From JAVJUS01 sp040220455 (GTDB lineage: Bacteria; Pseudomonadota; Alphaproteobacteria; DSM-16000; Inquilinaceae): DNA of 20,083 nt. Shown piece by piece: positions 6,435 to 14,144 of this stretch. Numbering within the stretch: the first letter of the stretch is position 1; every line of letters starts with the position of its first letter. The DNA is taken from positions 1-20,083 of the forward strand of contig JAVJUS010000036.1 in assembly GCA_040220455.1 (NCBI GenBank), given 5' to 3'. The notes beneath the pieces were generated by a model, which saw only the letters and a list, made by a program, of their open reading frames with translations, was not told the origin of the DNA and did no database searches. Both the position numbers and the translations under genes were made by a program.

Positions 6435-7541
6435 TCAGCCCACGAAGGCCTCGGTCTCCGGGTGGAACAGCATCACGTCCTCGGGCCGGTAGTAGAGCGT
6501 GACCGACGCCCCCCGGCCGGCATCGACGGTCGGCGGCACGAGCGCGCGGAACTCCTCCGCGCCCGAGCGCAGGGTCAGGATCGTCATCTCGCCCAGATAC
6601 TCGTTGAGCACGATCTCCGCCGTGATCGACCCCATGCCGGGCTGCGGGTCGACCGACAGGCTCTGCGGCCGGACGCCGATGATGGCGCTCTTCAGCCCCG
6701 CCGAGCGGGCGGCGTGCGCACGGCGCGCGTCGGTGTGGAATCCCAGCTCCCCCGCGCGCGGCGTCAGCGTCACCCCGTCGCCCTCGACCGTGACCGTCGC
6801 CTCCAGGAAATTGGTCGGCGGCTCGCCGATGAAGTCGGCGACGAACTTGTTGGCCGGCCGGTGGTAGAGCTCGTTGCGCGTGGCGAACTGCTGCAGCCGG
6901 GCGTTCGACATCACCGCCACCCGGTCGGCCAGCGCCAGCGCCTCCATCTGGTCGTGGGTGACGTAGACCATGGTCTTGCCCAGCGACTGATGGATGCGCT
7001 TGAGCTCGAACATCATCTGGAACTTCAGATGCGCGTCCAGGTGGCTCATGACCTCGTCGAGGATGAAGACCGCCGGGTCGCGGATCAGCGCGCGCCCGAG
7101 CGAGACGCGCTGCTGCTGGCCGCCGGAAAGATTGGTCGGCCGCGATTCCAGCAGATGCTCGATCTGCAGCAGCGTGGCGATGCGGTGCACCTCGCGCTCC
7201 CGCGACGCCTTGTCGACGCCGCGGACCTCCAGCGGGAAGCCCAGGTTCTCCGCGATCGTGAAGGTCGGGTAGAGGGCGTAGGTCTCGAACGCCATGGCGA
7301 CGTTGCGCTGCTCCGGCGAAAGGGCGTTGACCACCCGGCCGTCGAAGCGGATCTCGCCGGAGGAGATGTCCTCCAGGCCGACGATCATGCGCAGGCTCGA
7401 CGTCTTGCCGCAGCCCGACGGGCCGAGCAGGGCGACGAACTCGCCGTCGCCGATCTCGATGTTCAGGTCCTGGACGGCGTGCACCGGACCGCGCTTGGAG
7501 GCGTAGATCTTGTTGACGCCGTCGAGGGTGACTGTGGCCAT
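6435..7541 (-). CDS. ABC transporter ATP-binding protein (second of two, MalK/UgpC-like)
   Basis: This 368-residue CUT1-type ATPase energises sugar import at the cytoplasmic face of the inner membrane. Walker A is GPSGCGKTS (Lys46), the signature is LSGGQQQR (138-145), Walker B is VFILDE (Glu163) and the H-loop is VYVTHD (His196). The C-terminal 130 or so residues fit the MalK-type regulatory OB-fold domain (IIGVRPQSLSV). Two oddities stand out. The Q-loop position is Glu86 (MAFETYALYP) instead of the usual Gln. Walker B continues DEVMSHLD rather than the common DEPLSNLD. It follows the first ATPase gene after 31 nt. Transporters of this class with two separate ATPases probably use a heterodimer, as in the rhizobial glycerol system GlpSTPQV. 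Confidence 0.93.
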   Translation of the reverse strand: MATVTLDGVNKIYASKRGPVHAVQDLNIEIGDGEFVALLGPSGCGKTSSLRMIVGLEDISSGEIRFDGRVVNALSPEQRNVAMAFETYALYPTFTIAENLGFPLEVRGVDKASREREVHRIATLLQIEHLLESRPTNLSGGQQQRVSLGRALIRDPAVFILDEVMSHLDAHLKFQMMFELKRIHQSLGKTMVYVTHDQMEALALADRVAVMSNARLQQFATRNELYHRPANKFVADFIGEPPTNFLEATVTVEGDGVTLTPRAGELGFHTDARRAHAARSAGLKSAIIGVRPQSLSVDPQPGMGSITAEIVLNEYLGEMTILTLRSGAEEFRALVPPTVDAGRGASVTLYYRPEDVMLFHPETEAFVG

Positions 7542-7572
7542 CGATCCTGGTCCCGCGCCCCGCCCGGGCGGC

Positions 7573-8709
7573 TCAGAGGTGAAGGTTCTGGCCGGTCTCC
7601 CGGCTGAAGTAATGGAAGGCGCCCGTCTCCATGCCCAGGCGCACGGGCTGGCCCGGCTCGAAATGCGCGTCGGGCGAGGTCAGCGCCGTCAGACTGACGC
7701 CGCCGGCCTCGGCCAGCAGCACGCCGATCGCGCCCAGCGCCTCGAAGATCTCGACCCGCGCCTCGATCACCGGCAGGCCGGCGTCCGCCCCACCCTCGCC
7801 CGGCACGCCGTCGGGGGTGGTGTCGGGCGGCAGCACGCGCAGGTGCTGCGGGCGGATGCCGAGCGTGACGGGCGTGCCGTTGACCGCGGCGAGGCCCTGG
7901 CGATGGCGCGGCGCCACCGGCACGCGCAGGTCGGCGCCACGGGCCCGGGCCATCAGCCCATCGCCGTCGCCCTCGAGCGCGCAGGCGATCTCGTTGATCG
8001 AGGGCTGGCCCAGATGGCGGGCGACGAACAGGGTCGCCGGCTGCTCGAAGAGCTCGCGTGCCGTGCCGACCTGCTCCAGCCCGCCATGGCCCATGACCGC
8101 GATCCGGTCGCCCAGCGACAGCGCCTCGGCATAATCGTGGGTGACATAGACGGTCGCGACCCGGCGCAGGTCCTCCAGCTGGTGGAACTGGCGGCGCAGC
8201 TCGTGGCGGATCTTGGCGTCGAGATGGCTGATCGGCTCGTCGAGCAGGAAGACATCCGGGCGCGCGACGAGCGTGCGGCCGAGCGCGGTGCGCTGCTTCT
8301 GCCCGCCGGAGACCTCGTGCGGCCGGCGGTCGAGCAGATGGTCGATGCGCAGCAGCTCGGCGACCGAGCCGACGCGCCGCTTGATCTCGGCCGGGTCGGT
8401 CCGGCGCGCCTTTAGCGGGCTCGCGATGTTCTCGAATACCGTCAGATGCGGATAGAGCGCGTAAGACTCGAACGTCATCGCGACGTTGCGGTGATAGGGC
8501 TTGAGGTCGGTGATGTCGCGGTCGTCGACCAGGACACGGCCCGCGTCGAGCCGCTCCAACCCGGCGACGCAGCGCAGCAGCGTCGTCTTGCCGATGCCGG
8601 ACGGGCCGACCAGGACGAAGAACTGCCCCTCCTCGACCGTCAGCGTGATCCGGTCGAGCACGGGCTCGTCGAAGCCCTTGCAGATGCCCTGGAGCTCGAG
8701 GCGTGCCAT
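7573..8709 (-). CDS. ABC transporter ATP-binding protein (first of two, MalK/UgpC-like)
   Basis: A 378-residue CUT1-type ATPase with Walker A GPSGIGKTT (Lys41), signature VSGGQKQR (133-140), Walker B VFLLDEP (Glu158), D-loop SHLD and H-loop VYVTHD (His191). The C-terminal region from about 235 contains GIRPQHLRV, typical of the MalK regulatory domain, interrupted by a Pro/Gly/Asp-rich insert near 300. As in its neighbour, the Q-loop Gln is Glu81 (MTFESYALYP). Both ATPases carrying the same substitution suggests a shared trait of this pair rather than a sequencing error. The gene starts 13 nt after the stop of the second permease gene. It is presumed to pair with the following ATPase, one on each permease. 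Confidence 0.93.
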   Translation of the reverse strand: MARLELQGICKGFDEPVLDRITLTVEEGQFFVLVGPSGIGKTTLLRCVAGLERLDAGRVLVDDRDITDLKPYHRNVAMTFESYALYPHLTVFENIASPLKARRTDPAEIKRRVGSVAELLRIDHLLDRRPHEVSGGQKQRTALGRTLVARPDVFLLDEPISHLDAKIRHELRRQFHQLEDLRRVATVYVTHDYAEALSLGDRIAVMGHGGLEQVGTARELFEQPATLFVARHLGQPSINEIACALEGDGDGLMARARGADLRVPVAPRHRQGLAAVNGTPVTLGIRPQHLRVLPPDTTPDGVPGEGGADAGLPVIEARVEIFEALGAIGVLLAEAGGVSLTALTSPDAHFEPGQPVRLGMETGAFHYFSRETGQNLHL

Positions 8710-8722
8710 CCGTCGCGCCCCC

Positions 8723-9562
8723 TCAGCCCTTGACCACGCCGAGGGACAGCCCGCGGACCATGTAGCGGCGCAGGATGATGAACAGGGTCACCGGCGGGAT
8801 CATCGCGACCAGCGAGAACGCCATGACCAGGTTCCACAGCGTCTGGCTGCCGAGCGTGAAGGTCGGGATGTGCACCGGGAAGGTCTTGACGTTGGAGCCG
8901 GTCAGCAGGTTGGCGAAGAGGTATTCGTTCCAGGCGAAGATCCAGCACAGCATGGCGACCGAGATCATGCCCGGCAGCACCAGCGGCAGCGTCACCTTGA
9001 AGAACGCGCGCAGCGGCGTATAGCCGTCGAGATAGGCCGCCTCCTCCAGCTCTCGCGGGGTGTCGCGGAAGAACACCATCATCAGCCAGGTCGCCAGCGG
9101 CATGTTGAAGACGAGATAGAGCAGGATCAGCGAGATGTAGCTGTCCGTGCCCCACGGCGTGGCGTCGAACAGGAAGAACATCGGGATCAGGATCGCCACC
9201 GGCGGAAACATCCGGTTGGACAGGATGAAGAAGGCCAGGTTCTCGCCCACCGCGCCGCGCATCCAGCGCGCCAGCGCGTAGCCCGCCAGCGTGCCCAGGA
9301 ACAGCGACAGCGCGGTGTTGGAGAAGGAGACGATCAGGCTGTCGATCAGCGACTTCAGGCTGCCCGGATCGGCGAAGATGCCCGCGTAGTTGCCCGGCCG
9401 GAAGGATTCGGGCCAGAAGGTCGGCACCATGCGGTTGATTTCCTCGACCGGCTTCAGCGAGGTCACCAGCATGAAATAGAGCGGGAAGAGCGTGAACAGC
9501 AGCCACACCGCCAGGAAGGCCAGCAGGACGATGCGCACGACGCGGAAGTTGGTCTCGCCCAT
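8723..9562 (-). CDS. ABC transporter permease (MalG-like, CUT1)
   Basis: A 279-residue inner-membrane permease with about six hydrophobic segments. The first is near residues 10-32, and the others include the SNTALSLFLGTLAGYAL, VAILIPMFFLF and ISLILLYLVFNMPL regions. The EAA coupling loop that contacts the ATPase is clear: EEAAYLDGYTPLRAFFKVTLP, followed by the family pattern N-E-F in WNEYLFANLL. Its length is normal for a MalG-type subunit. It starts 12 nt after the stop of the preceding permease gene and is followed 13 nt later by an ATPase gene, so it sits mid-operon. Confidence 0.92.
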   Translation of the reverse strand: MGETNFRVVRIVLLAFLAVWLLFTLFPLYFMLVTSLKPVEEINRMVPTFWPESFRPGNYAGIFADPGSLKSLIDSLIVSFSNTALSLFLGTLAGYALARWMRGAVGENLAFFILSNRMFPPVAILIPMFFLFDATPWGTDSYISLILLYLVFNMPLATWLMMVFFRDTPRELEEAAYLDGYTPLRAFFKVTLPLVLPGMISVAMLCWIFAWNEYLFANLLTGSNVKTFPVHIPTFTLGSQTLWNLVMAFSLVAMIPPVTLFIILRRYMVRGLSLGVVKG

Positions 9563-9574
9563 GGCTCCCGCCCC

Positions 9575-10588
9575 TCAGAGCCCCTGCGCCTTCAGCACCC
9601 GCTTGAGGTACTGCAGGAACAGGACGATCAGGATGGCCGCGAAGACGAAGATGATGATGGCGTAGGCCGCCGCCTCGCCGATCTGGAACTCGCGGATGCC
9701 CTTCTGGAAGGCGATGAAGACCGGCAACTCGGAGGACTGGGCCGGCCCGCCGGAGGTCATGACGTAGACCTTGTCGACGAACTTGTAGGCGTCCATGAAG
9801 CGGATGATGAAGGCGATGGCGATGATCTCGCGCAGCATCGGCAGGGTCAGCCGGCGCATGACCAGCCAGCGCGAGGCGCCGTCGACGCGCGCGGCCTCGT
9901 AGATCGCCGGCGGCAGCGAGACCCGGCCGGAATAGACGATGAGCAGCGGCAGCGCCGTCCATTGCCAGGTGTCGGCCATGGTCAGCGACCAGAGCGCCAG
10001 GTCGGTGTCGAGCCACTCGATCCGCTGGGTCGGGTCGAGAAACCCGAGCGCGATGAACAGGTGGTTGACCGCGCCGTTGTTGGCCTGGAGCAGGAATTTC
10101 CAAAGCACGCCGACGATCGAGGGGGGCAGCATCATCGGCAGCACGAGCAGGATCAGCAGCACCGTCTTGAGGACGTTGCTGCGCACGAATTCGTAGAGGA
10201 TGAGCGCCAGCGCCGTGCCGAGCAGCACCTGCAGGCACGCCCCGAAGGTCAGGTAGATCGCGAGATGCGTCAGCGAGGCGTGGAACCGGTCCGAGGACAG
10301 GACCGTGGCGAAATTGGCCCAGCCCACCGGCGACCAGTTGCCGGTGAACAGGCTCATCATGTTGGTGTTCTGGAATGCGTGGTAGAACATCCACACCGTC
10401 GGGTAGATGACGATGCAGACGATCACCAGGATCGGCAGCCCGACCATCACGGTCGGGACCCACCAGCTCACCAGCCGGCTGCGCCCGCCGCCCTTGGCCT
10501 TGAACCAGTCCGGGTAGGGCCGGCCCGCGAAGGCGCGGGCATCGTCGGCGTCGGCCGCCGCGTCGCCGGGAACCGCCTGCGTGCTCAC
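9575..10588 (-). CDS. ABC transporter permease (MalF/UgpA-like, CUT1)
   Basis: This 337-residue inner-membrane permease has a soluble N-terminal stretch of about 45 residues. Hydrophobic segments follow (for example VGLPILVIVCIVIYPTVWMF and LQVLLGTALALILYEF), and the EAA loop is YEAARVDGASRWLVMRRLTLP. It is the first transporter gene of the operon. Two in-frame GTG codons compete as the start. The GTG at 10588 was chosen because GGAGG lies 8 nt before it, whereas the GTG at 10594 is only 2 nt from the same site. The chosen GTG also overlaps the TGA of a short upstream ORF as GTGA, a typical coupling junction. Either start changes only two residues. Confidence 0.9.
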   Translation of the reverse strand: MSTQAVPGDAAADADDARAFAGRPYPDWFKAKGGGRSRLVSWWVPTVMVGLPILVIVCIVIYPTVWMFYHAFQNTNMMSLFTGNWSPVGWANFATVLSSDRFHASLTHLAIYLTFGACLQVLLGTALALILYEFVRSNVLKTVLLILLVLPMMLPPSIVGVLWKFLLQANNGAVNHLFIALGFLDPTQRIEWLDTDLALWSLTMADTWQWTALPLLIVYSGRVSLPPAIYEAARVDGASRWLVMRRLTLPMLREIIAIAFIIRFMDAYKFVDKVYVMTSGGPAQSSELPVFIAFQKGIREFQIGEAAAYAIIIFVFAAILIVLFLQYLKRVLKAQGL

Positions 10589-10668
10589 GCCCACTCCCTC
10601 CGGGCGGCGGCGGGGCGCGGCCGGGGCGACTCGATCGTGAAGGCACCGGCGTCGCGCCGTGGCCTCAT
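10585..10668 (-). CDS. Possible 27-residue leader ORF coupled to the permease gene
   Basis: An ATG at 10668 is preceded by a strong Shine-Dalgarno (GGGAGG, spacing about 5 nt) and opens a 27-codon frame. Its TGA overlaps the permease start as GTGA. The peptide begins MRPRRDAGAF and is rich in Arg, Pro and Ala, with a PRPRP stretch that could slow ribosomes. No homologue is recognised. It may be a leader peptide controlling the transporter operon, or chance in GC-rich DNA; the ribosome site and the exact overlap favour the former. Confidence 0.4.
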   Translation of the reverse strand: MRPRRDAGAFTIESPRPRPAAARREWA

Positions 10669-10775
10669 GGACGCCTCCCTATGGCGATCCGGCTTGCCTC
10701 GCCCGTTCTGGCGGGCGCCGCCGGCTTCGGCGCCGTCCGGCGCGCATCGGCGCCGGCGGCATTTGTTCGTTTCGA

Positions 10776-10790
10776 TGACAAGTGTTACCA
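10776..10790. promoter_or_regulatory. Palindromic candidate operator TGGTAACACTTGTCA (minus strand)
   Basis: On the minus strand this 15-mer has dyad symmetry of the form TG-N2-AA-N3-TT-N2-CA. It overlaps the proposed -10 box of the ABC operon promoter and sits in the shared region with mtnK. That placement fits a repressor site, but the regulator is not in the window and the family cannot be named. Confidence 0.35.
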
Positions 10791-10809
10791 GCGCCCCTAG
10801 GCGAGTCAA
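10782..10809 (-). promoter_or_regulatory. Candidate sigma-70 promoter of the ABC transporter operon
   Basis: Read leftwards: -35 TTGACT (10804-10809), a 16-nt spacer, and -10 TAACAC (10782-10787). The -35 matches 5 of 6 consensus bases; the -10 is weaker. It would give a 5' leader of about 110 nt before the 27-codon ORF. Clear promoter boxes for mtnK in the other direction were not found. Confidence 0.4.
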
Positions 10810-10876
10810 GCTGTTGCGCGGTAAATCGGTTCTCGATCAACAATACGAAGGTCGATGAGATCAGGGAGGATCGACG

Positions 10877-12151
10877 ATGGCGCTGAATGTGCCCGAAGGT
10901 TACCGAGCGCTGGCCGAGGACACGGTCGCCGACTGGCTCGCGGGGCTGCCGGGCATGGCCGAGCGGCTGGGCGGCGGACCGGCGGACTGGACCGTCGGGG
11001 AGGTCGGCGACGGCAACCTGAACCTGGTCTTCATCGTCGAGGGCCCGGCGGGATCGGTCTGCGTCAAGCAGGCGCTGCCCTATGTCCGGCTGGTCGGCGA
11101 GGGCTGGCCGATGGAGCTCAAGCGCGCCTTCTTCGAATCGGAATGCATGCGCCTGCACGCCCCCCATGTCGGCCGGCTGCTGCCCGAGCTGCTGCATTAC
11201 GAGCCCGCGCTCTACGCGCTGGTGATGGAGCGGCTGCACCCGCACGTCATCATGCGCCGCGGCATGATCCGGGCGGTGCGCTACCCGCGCTTCGCCGAGG
11301 ACATCTCGACCTTCATGGCGCGCGCGCTGTTCTTCACCTCGGACCTGGCGCTGGCCGCGCCGGAGAAGAAGGCGCTGCAGGCGGTGTTCCTGGACAATAC
11401 CGAGCTGTGCAAGATCACCGAGGACCTGATCTTCACCGACCCCTACCGGATCCACGAGCGCAACCGCTGGACGACACCGCAGCTCGACGGCATCGCGGCG
11501 GAGTTCCGCGAGGACGCCTCGCTGAAGCTCGCGGTCTCCCGCCTCAAGGCGAAGTTCATGAACACCGGCGAGGCGCTGATCCACGGCGACCTGCACACCG
11601 GCTCGGTGATGGTGACCGAGGACGACACCCGGGTGATCGACCCGGAGTTCTCGTTCTTCGGGCCGATGGGCTTCGACCTGGGCGCGATCCTGGGCAACCT
11701 GCTGATCAACTACTTCGCCCAGGACGGCCATGCCACGCCCGAGGACCCGCGCGAGGCCTACCAGGACTGGGTGCTGGAGACGGCCGAGCGGGTCTGGACC
11801 CTGTTCGAGGCGAAGTTCCTCGACCTCTGGCGCGCCCATCCGACGGGCGATGCCTACCCGGCCGACCTGTTCGCCGACCCGGCCTCGGCCGAGGCGCTGG
11901 AGGCCGAGCGCCGGGCCTACATGGCGCGGCTGTTCGCCGAGGCGATCGGCTTCGGCGCGTGCAAGATGATCCGGCGCATCCTCGGCCTCGCCCACAACAT
12001 CGACCTGGAATGGATCGAGGACCCGGACCGCCGCGCCGCCTGCGAGACCCGCTGCCTGCGCCTCGCCCGCACGCTCCTGGTCGAACGCGAACGCTTCCCC
12101 GACATCGCCGCCGTCACCGCCGAAGCCCGCCGGGTGCGGGAGCGGGTGTGA
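10877..12151 (+). CDS. mtnK: S-methyl-5-thioribose kinase
   Basis: A 424-residue cytoplasmic kinase of the choline/aminoglycoside-kinase fold. MtnK phosphorylates 5-methylthioribose at O1 in methionine salvage and can also act on 5-deoxyribose. Visible features are the Gly-rich loop VGDGNLN (43-49), the catalytic loop IHGDLHTGS (235-243, Asp238), the metal-binding DPEFSFFGPMGFD (Asp255, Glu257) and GNLLINYFAQDG, all characteristic of MtnK. Its length is as expected. The start is well supported by GGGAGG 7 nt before ATG. It diverges from the ABC operon across about 280 bases, suggesting shared control, and a DUF488 gene follows after 40 nt. The isomerase MtnA and the aldolase or later salvage enzymes are not in the window, so the pathway branch is unknown. 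Confidence 0.9.
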   Translation: MALNVPEGYRALAEDTVADWLAGLPGMAERLGGGPADWTVGEVGDGNLNLVFIVEGPAGSVCVKQALPYVRLVGEGWPMELKRAFFESECMRLHAPHVGRLLPELLHYEPALYALVMERLHPHVIMRRGMIRAVRYPRFAEDISTFMARALFFTSDLALAAPEKKALQAVFLDNTELCKITEDLIFTDPYRIHERNRWTTPQLDGIAAEFREDASLKLAVSRLKAKFMNTGEALIHGDLHTGSVMVTEDDTRVIDPEFSFFGPMGFDLGAILGNLLINYFAQDGHATPEDPREAYQDWVLETAERVWTLFEAKFLDLWRAHPTGDAYPADLFADPASAEALEAERRAYMARLFAEAIGFGACKMIRRILGLAHNIDLEWIEDPDRRAACETRCLRLARTLLVERERFPDIAAVTAEARRVRERV

Positions 12152-12191
12152 GGGGACCCTGTCGACGAAACGCGAGCTCGGGAGGATCGCC

Positions 12192-12656
12192 GTGAACCGG
12201 GTCTGGACCATCGGCTACGAGAAGACGCGCCAGGACGATCTCATGGCGACGCTCGCGGCCGCCGGCATCGAAATCGTCGTCGATGTCCGCGAGCGCCCCC
12301 AGTCGCGGCGGCCCGGATTCTCCCGGCGATCGCTGGAGGCGGCGCTGGTCGAGGCGGGCATCGGCTATCGCAGCGTCCGCGCCCTGGGTACGCCGAGGTC
12401 CGGCCGCGATGCCGCGCGACGCGGCGACCTGGAGACACTCTGGGCCGTCTTCGGCGCCCACCTGGCGGACCCGAGCGCGCAGGCCGCCCTGGCCGAGGTG
12501 ATCGATACGGCGCGGGATCGGCGCGTCTGCCTGCTGTGCTACGAGAAGGACCCGAGGCGCTGCCATCGCGCGATGGTCGTGGACGCGATGGCGGCGAACG
12601 GCGCCTTCGAAGCGATCCACCTGGATGTCGGCGAACAGGTCTTGTCGAATCCGTAG
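12192..12656 (+). CDS. DUF488 family protein
   Basis: A 154-residue protein of the DUF488 family, whose biochemical role is not established. Recognisable features are the N-terminal TIGYE, DVRERPQSRRPGFS (about residues 31-44) and the C-terminal CYEKDPRRCHR motif (cysteines and histidine near 115-125), which recurs in the family. A GTG start at 12192 is supported by GGAGG 6 nt upstream. The 40-nt gap after mtnK suggests co-transcription, but no functional link to methylthioribose metabolism is known. It converges with pth, and a hairpin lies between them. Confidence 0.85.
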   Translation: MNRVWTIGYEKTRQDDLMATLAAAGIEIVVDVRERPQSRRPGFSRRSLEAALVEAGIGYRSVRALGTPRSGRDAARRGDLETLWAVFGAHLADPSAQAALAEVIDTARDRRVCLLCYEKDPRRCHRAMVVDAMAANGAFEAIHLDVGEQVLSNP

Positions 12657-12720
12657 GGCGGGATCGGCAAGCGACCGCGCTCCGCCTCTCCGGCACAGAA
12701 TCGCAGCCCTACCCGTACCC

Positions 12721-12741
12721 GGGCGGCCGCGTCGGCCGCCC
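12721..12741. terminator. Hairpin between convergent DUF488 gene and pth
   Basis: A perfect 9-bp GC stem (12721-12729 with 12733-12741) with a 3-nt loop lies directly beyond the pth stop (12744) and about 65 nt beyond the DUF488 stop. It has no U-tract, so it is a plausible bidirectional terminator but not a classic intrinsic one. Confidence 0.5.
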
Positions 12742-12743
12742 CC

Positions 12744-13340
12744 TCAGGCCGGTGCCTCGCGGTCGCCGGTCAGCAGCGCGACCCGGCTCAGGAAGCGGTC
12801 GGGCTTGATCGCGCCGTCGGGCTCGACCGCCAGCGGCAGGGCGTCGGCGACCGCTTCCAGCAGCGGGTCGAGCCAGGCCTCGTCGGCCTTGGCGAAATCC
12901 TTGAGCACCCAGGACTTGACCTGGTTCTTGTCGCCCGGATGGCCGACGCCCAGGCGGATGCGCCAGTACTCCGGGCCGATATGCCGGTCGATGGAGCGGA
13001 TGCCGTTGTGCCCGGCCGCCCCGCCGCCCTTCTTCATGCGCACCTTGCCGGGCTCCAGCGCGATCTCGTCGTAGAGGACGACGACCTGCTCCGGCGCCAG
13101 CTTGTAGAAGCGCACCGCCTCGCCGATCGCCCGGCCGGATTCGTTCATGTAGGTGGTCGGCTTGAGGATCAGGGCCTTCTGCCCGCCCAGCCGGCCCTCC
13201 GAGGCGAGCGCCTGGAACTTGGCGCGGAACGGGCCGAAGCCGTGGCGCTCGGCCACGTCGTCGACGGCCATGAAGCCGATATTGTGCCGGTTATAGGCGT
13301 ATTGCGGCCCGGGATTGCCCAGGCCGGCGACGAGCAGCAT
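12744..13340 (-). CDS. pth: Peptidyl-tRNA hydrolase
   Basis: This 198-residue enzyme releases peptides from prematurely dropped peptidyl-tRNA, recycling tRNA in the cytoplasm. All key residues are present: GLGNPG (Asn9), YNRHNIGF with catalytic His19, KPTTYMNESG (Asn66), LYDE (Asp91) and AGHNGIRS (Asn112). The frame continues 12 codons upstream. The ATG at 13340 was chosen because the family begins immediately before GLGNPG and a GGGAG site lies about 6 nt upstream. It follows rplY on the same strand, the usual bacterial pairing, with a hairpin in the 102-nt gap. Confidence 0.97.
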   Translation of the reverse strand: MLLVAGLGNPGPQYAYNRHNIGFMAVDDVAERHGFGPFRAKFQALASEGRLGGQKALILKPTTYMNESGRAIGEAVRFYKLAPEQVVVLYDEIALEPGKVRMKKGGGAAGHNGIRSIDRHIGPEYWRIRLGVGHPGDKNQVKSWVLKDFAKADEAWLDPLLEAVADALPLAVEPDGAIKPDRFLSRVALLTGDREAPA

Positions 13341-13388
13341 GGCCGGCTCCCGGAAGGCGGCAGGGCGCGAAGGCACGGAGTGCGGGCG

Positions 13389-13430
13389 GGCCGGCCGGGC
13401 GCCCCCGTGACGACGGGGTGCCGGCCGGCC
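13389..13430 (-). terminator. Long hairpin between rplY and pth
   Basis: Arms 13389-13408 and 13113+300 (that is 13413-13430) pair over about 16 bp with a small internal mismatch and a GACG loop. It is GC-rich with no U-tract. It could attenuate transcription from rplY into pth or stabilise the rplY mRNA 3' end. Confidence 0.45.
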
Positions 13431-13442
13431 GCGCGGCGTGGA

Positions 13443-14144
13443 TCACTCCTCGCTCTTCGCCTCGTCCTCGCCGGACTCGCCGCCGCTCTCCTCGCCGGAT
13501 TCGGCCTCGCCGGTCTCCTCCTCGGCAGCCTCGGCCTCGGCGGCCTCGGCCTCTTCCTCGGCGGCCTCGTCCTTGACCACGGTCGGCGCGGCGATCGTCG
13601 CGATGGTGAAATCGCGGTCGGTGATCGTCGGCTCGACGCCGTCGGGCAGGGTGATCGAGCTGATATGGATCGAATCGCCCACGTCGTAGCCGGTCAGGTC
13701 GATCGTGATGGCATCCGGAATCGCGTCGGCCCGGCTCGACACCTCGACCTCGTGGCGCACGATGTTGAGCACGCCGCCGCGCTCGAGGCCCGGCGACTCC
13801 TCCTCGTTGACGAACTGGACCGGCACGTTGACGTTGGTGCGCGTGCGCGCGCTGACCCGCAGGAAATCGACATGGATCGGGAAGTCCAGCACCGGATCGA
13901 GCTGGACGTCGCGGGCGAGGACGGTCTGCGGCTTGCCGTCGATCTCGACCGAATAGAGGTGGGTATAGAAGGACGGGTCCTTGAACAGCCGGAAGAACTC
14001 CAGCTCGTCGACGGTGATCCCGACCGGCGGCTTCTTGTCGCCGTAGATCACCGCGGGAAGGCGGCCCTCGCGTCGTGCTGCCCGGGCTGCCCCCTTGCCG
14101 GCCCGGTCGCGCGCCGCGGCCGCGATCGTGATGGCGTCGGCCAT
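13443..14144 (-). CDS. rplY: 50S ribosomal protein L25 (long CTC/TL5 form)
   Basis: This 233-residue protein binds 5S rRNA in the large ribosomal subunit and is the long, general-stress type. The N-terminal L25 domain (about 1-95) includes GKGAARAARREGRLPAVIYG and the DFPIHVDFLRV strand. A beta-rich TL5/CTC C-terminal domain (about 96-190) carries DLTGYDVGDSIHI. The last 40 or so residues are a Glu/Ala-rich acidic tail. The frame is open far upstream. ATG 14144 was chosen because the family starts there (MADAITI) and GAGGAG precedes it by about 9 nt. pth lies downstream, and the large helicase gene ends about 200 nt upstream on the same strand. Confidence 0.95.
   Translation of the reverse strand: MADAITIAAAARDRAGKGAARAARREGRLPAVIYGDKKPPVGITVDELEFFRLFKDPSFYTHLYSVEIDGKPQTVLARDVQLDPVLDFPIHVDFLRVSARTRTNVNVPVQFVNEEESPGLERGGVLNIVRHEVEVSSRADAIPDAITIDLTGYDVGDSIHISSITLPDGVEPTITDRDFTIATIAAPTVVKDEAAEEEAEAAEAEAAEEETGEAESGEESGGESGEDEAKSEE

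Noticed and set aside
10814..10846. A sigma-70 promoter for mtnK (TTGCGC with TCAACA or CAATAC)
   Set aside because: The -10 is poor at a 17-nt spacing, and the better -10 would need about 21 nt. It is not convincing enough to annotate.
8501..10858. A 785-codon open frame on the plus strand, opposite the ABC genes
   Set aside because: Its product is a low-complexity His/Arg/Gln/Asp-rich string with no family features, and it lies antisense to two clear permease genes and the start of an ATPase gene. Long antisense frames are expected at this GC content.
13341..13376. A longer Pth with 12 extra N-terminal residues
   Set aside because: The family starts right before GLGNPG, and the ATG at 13340 has a good ribosome site.
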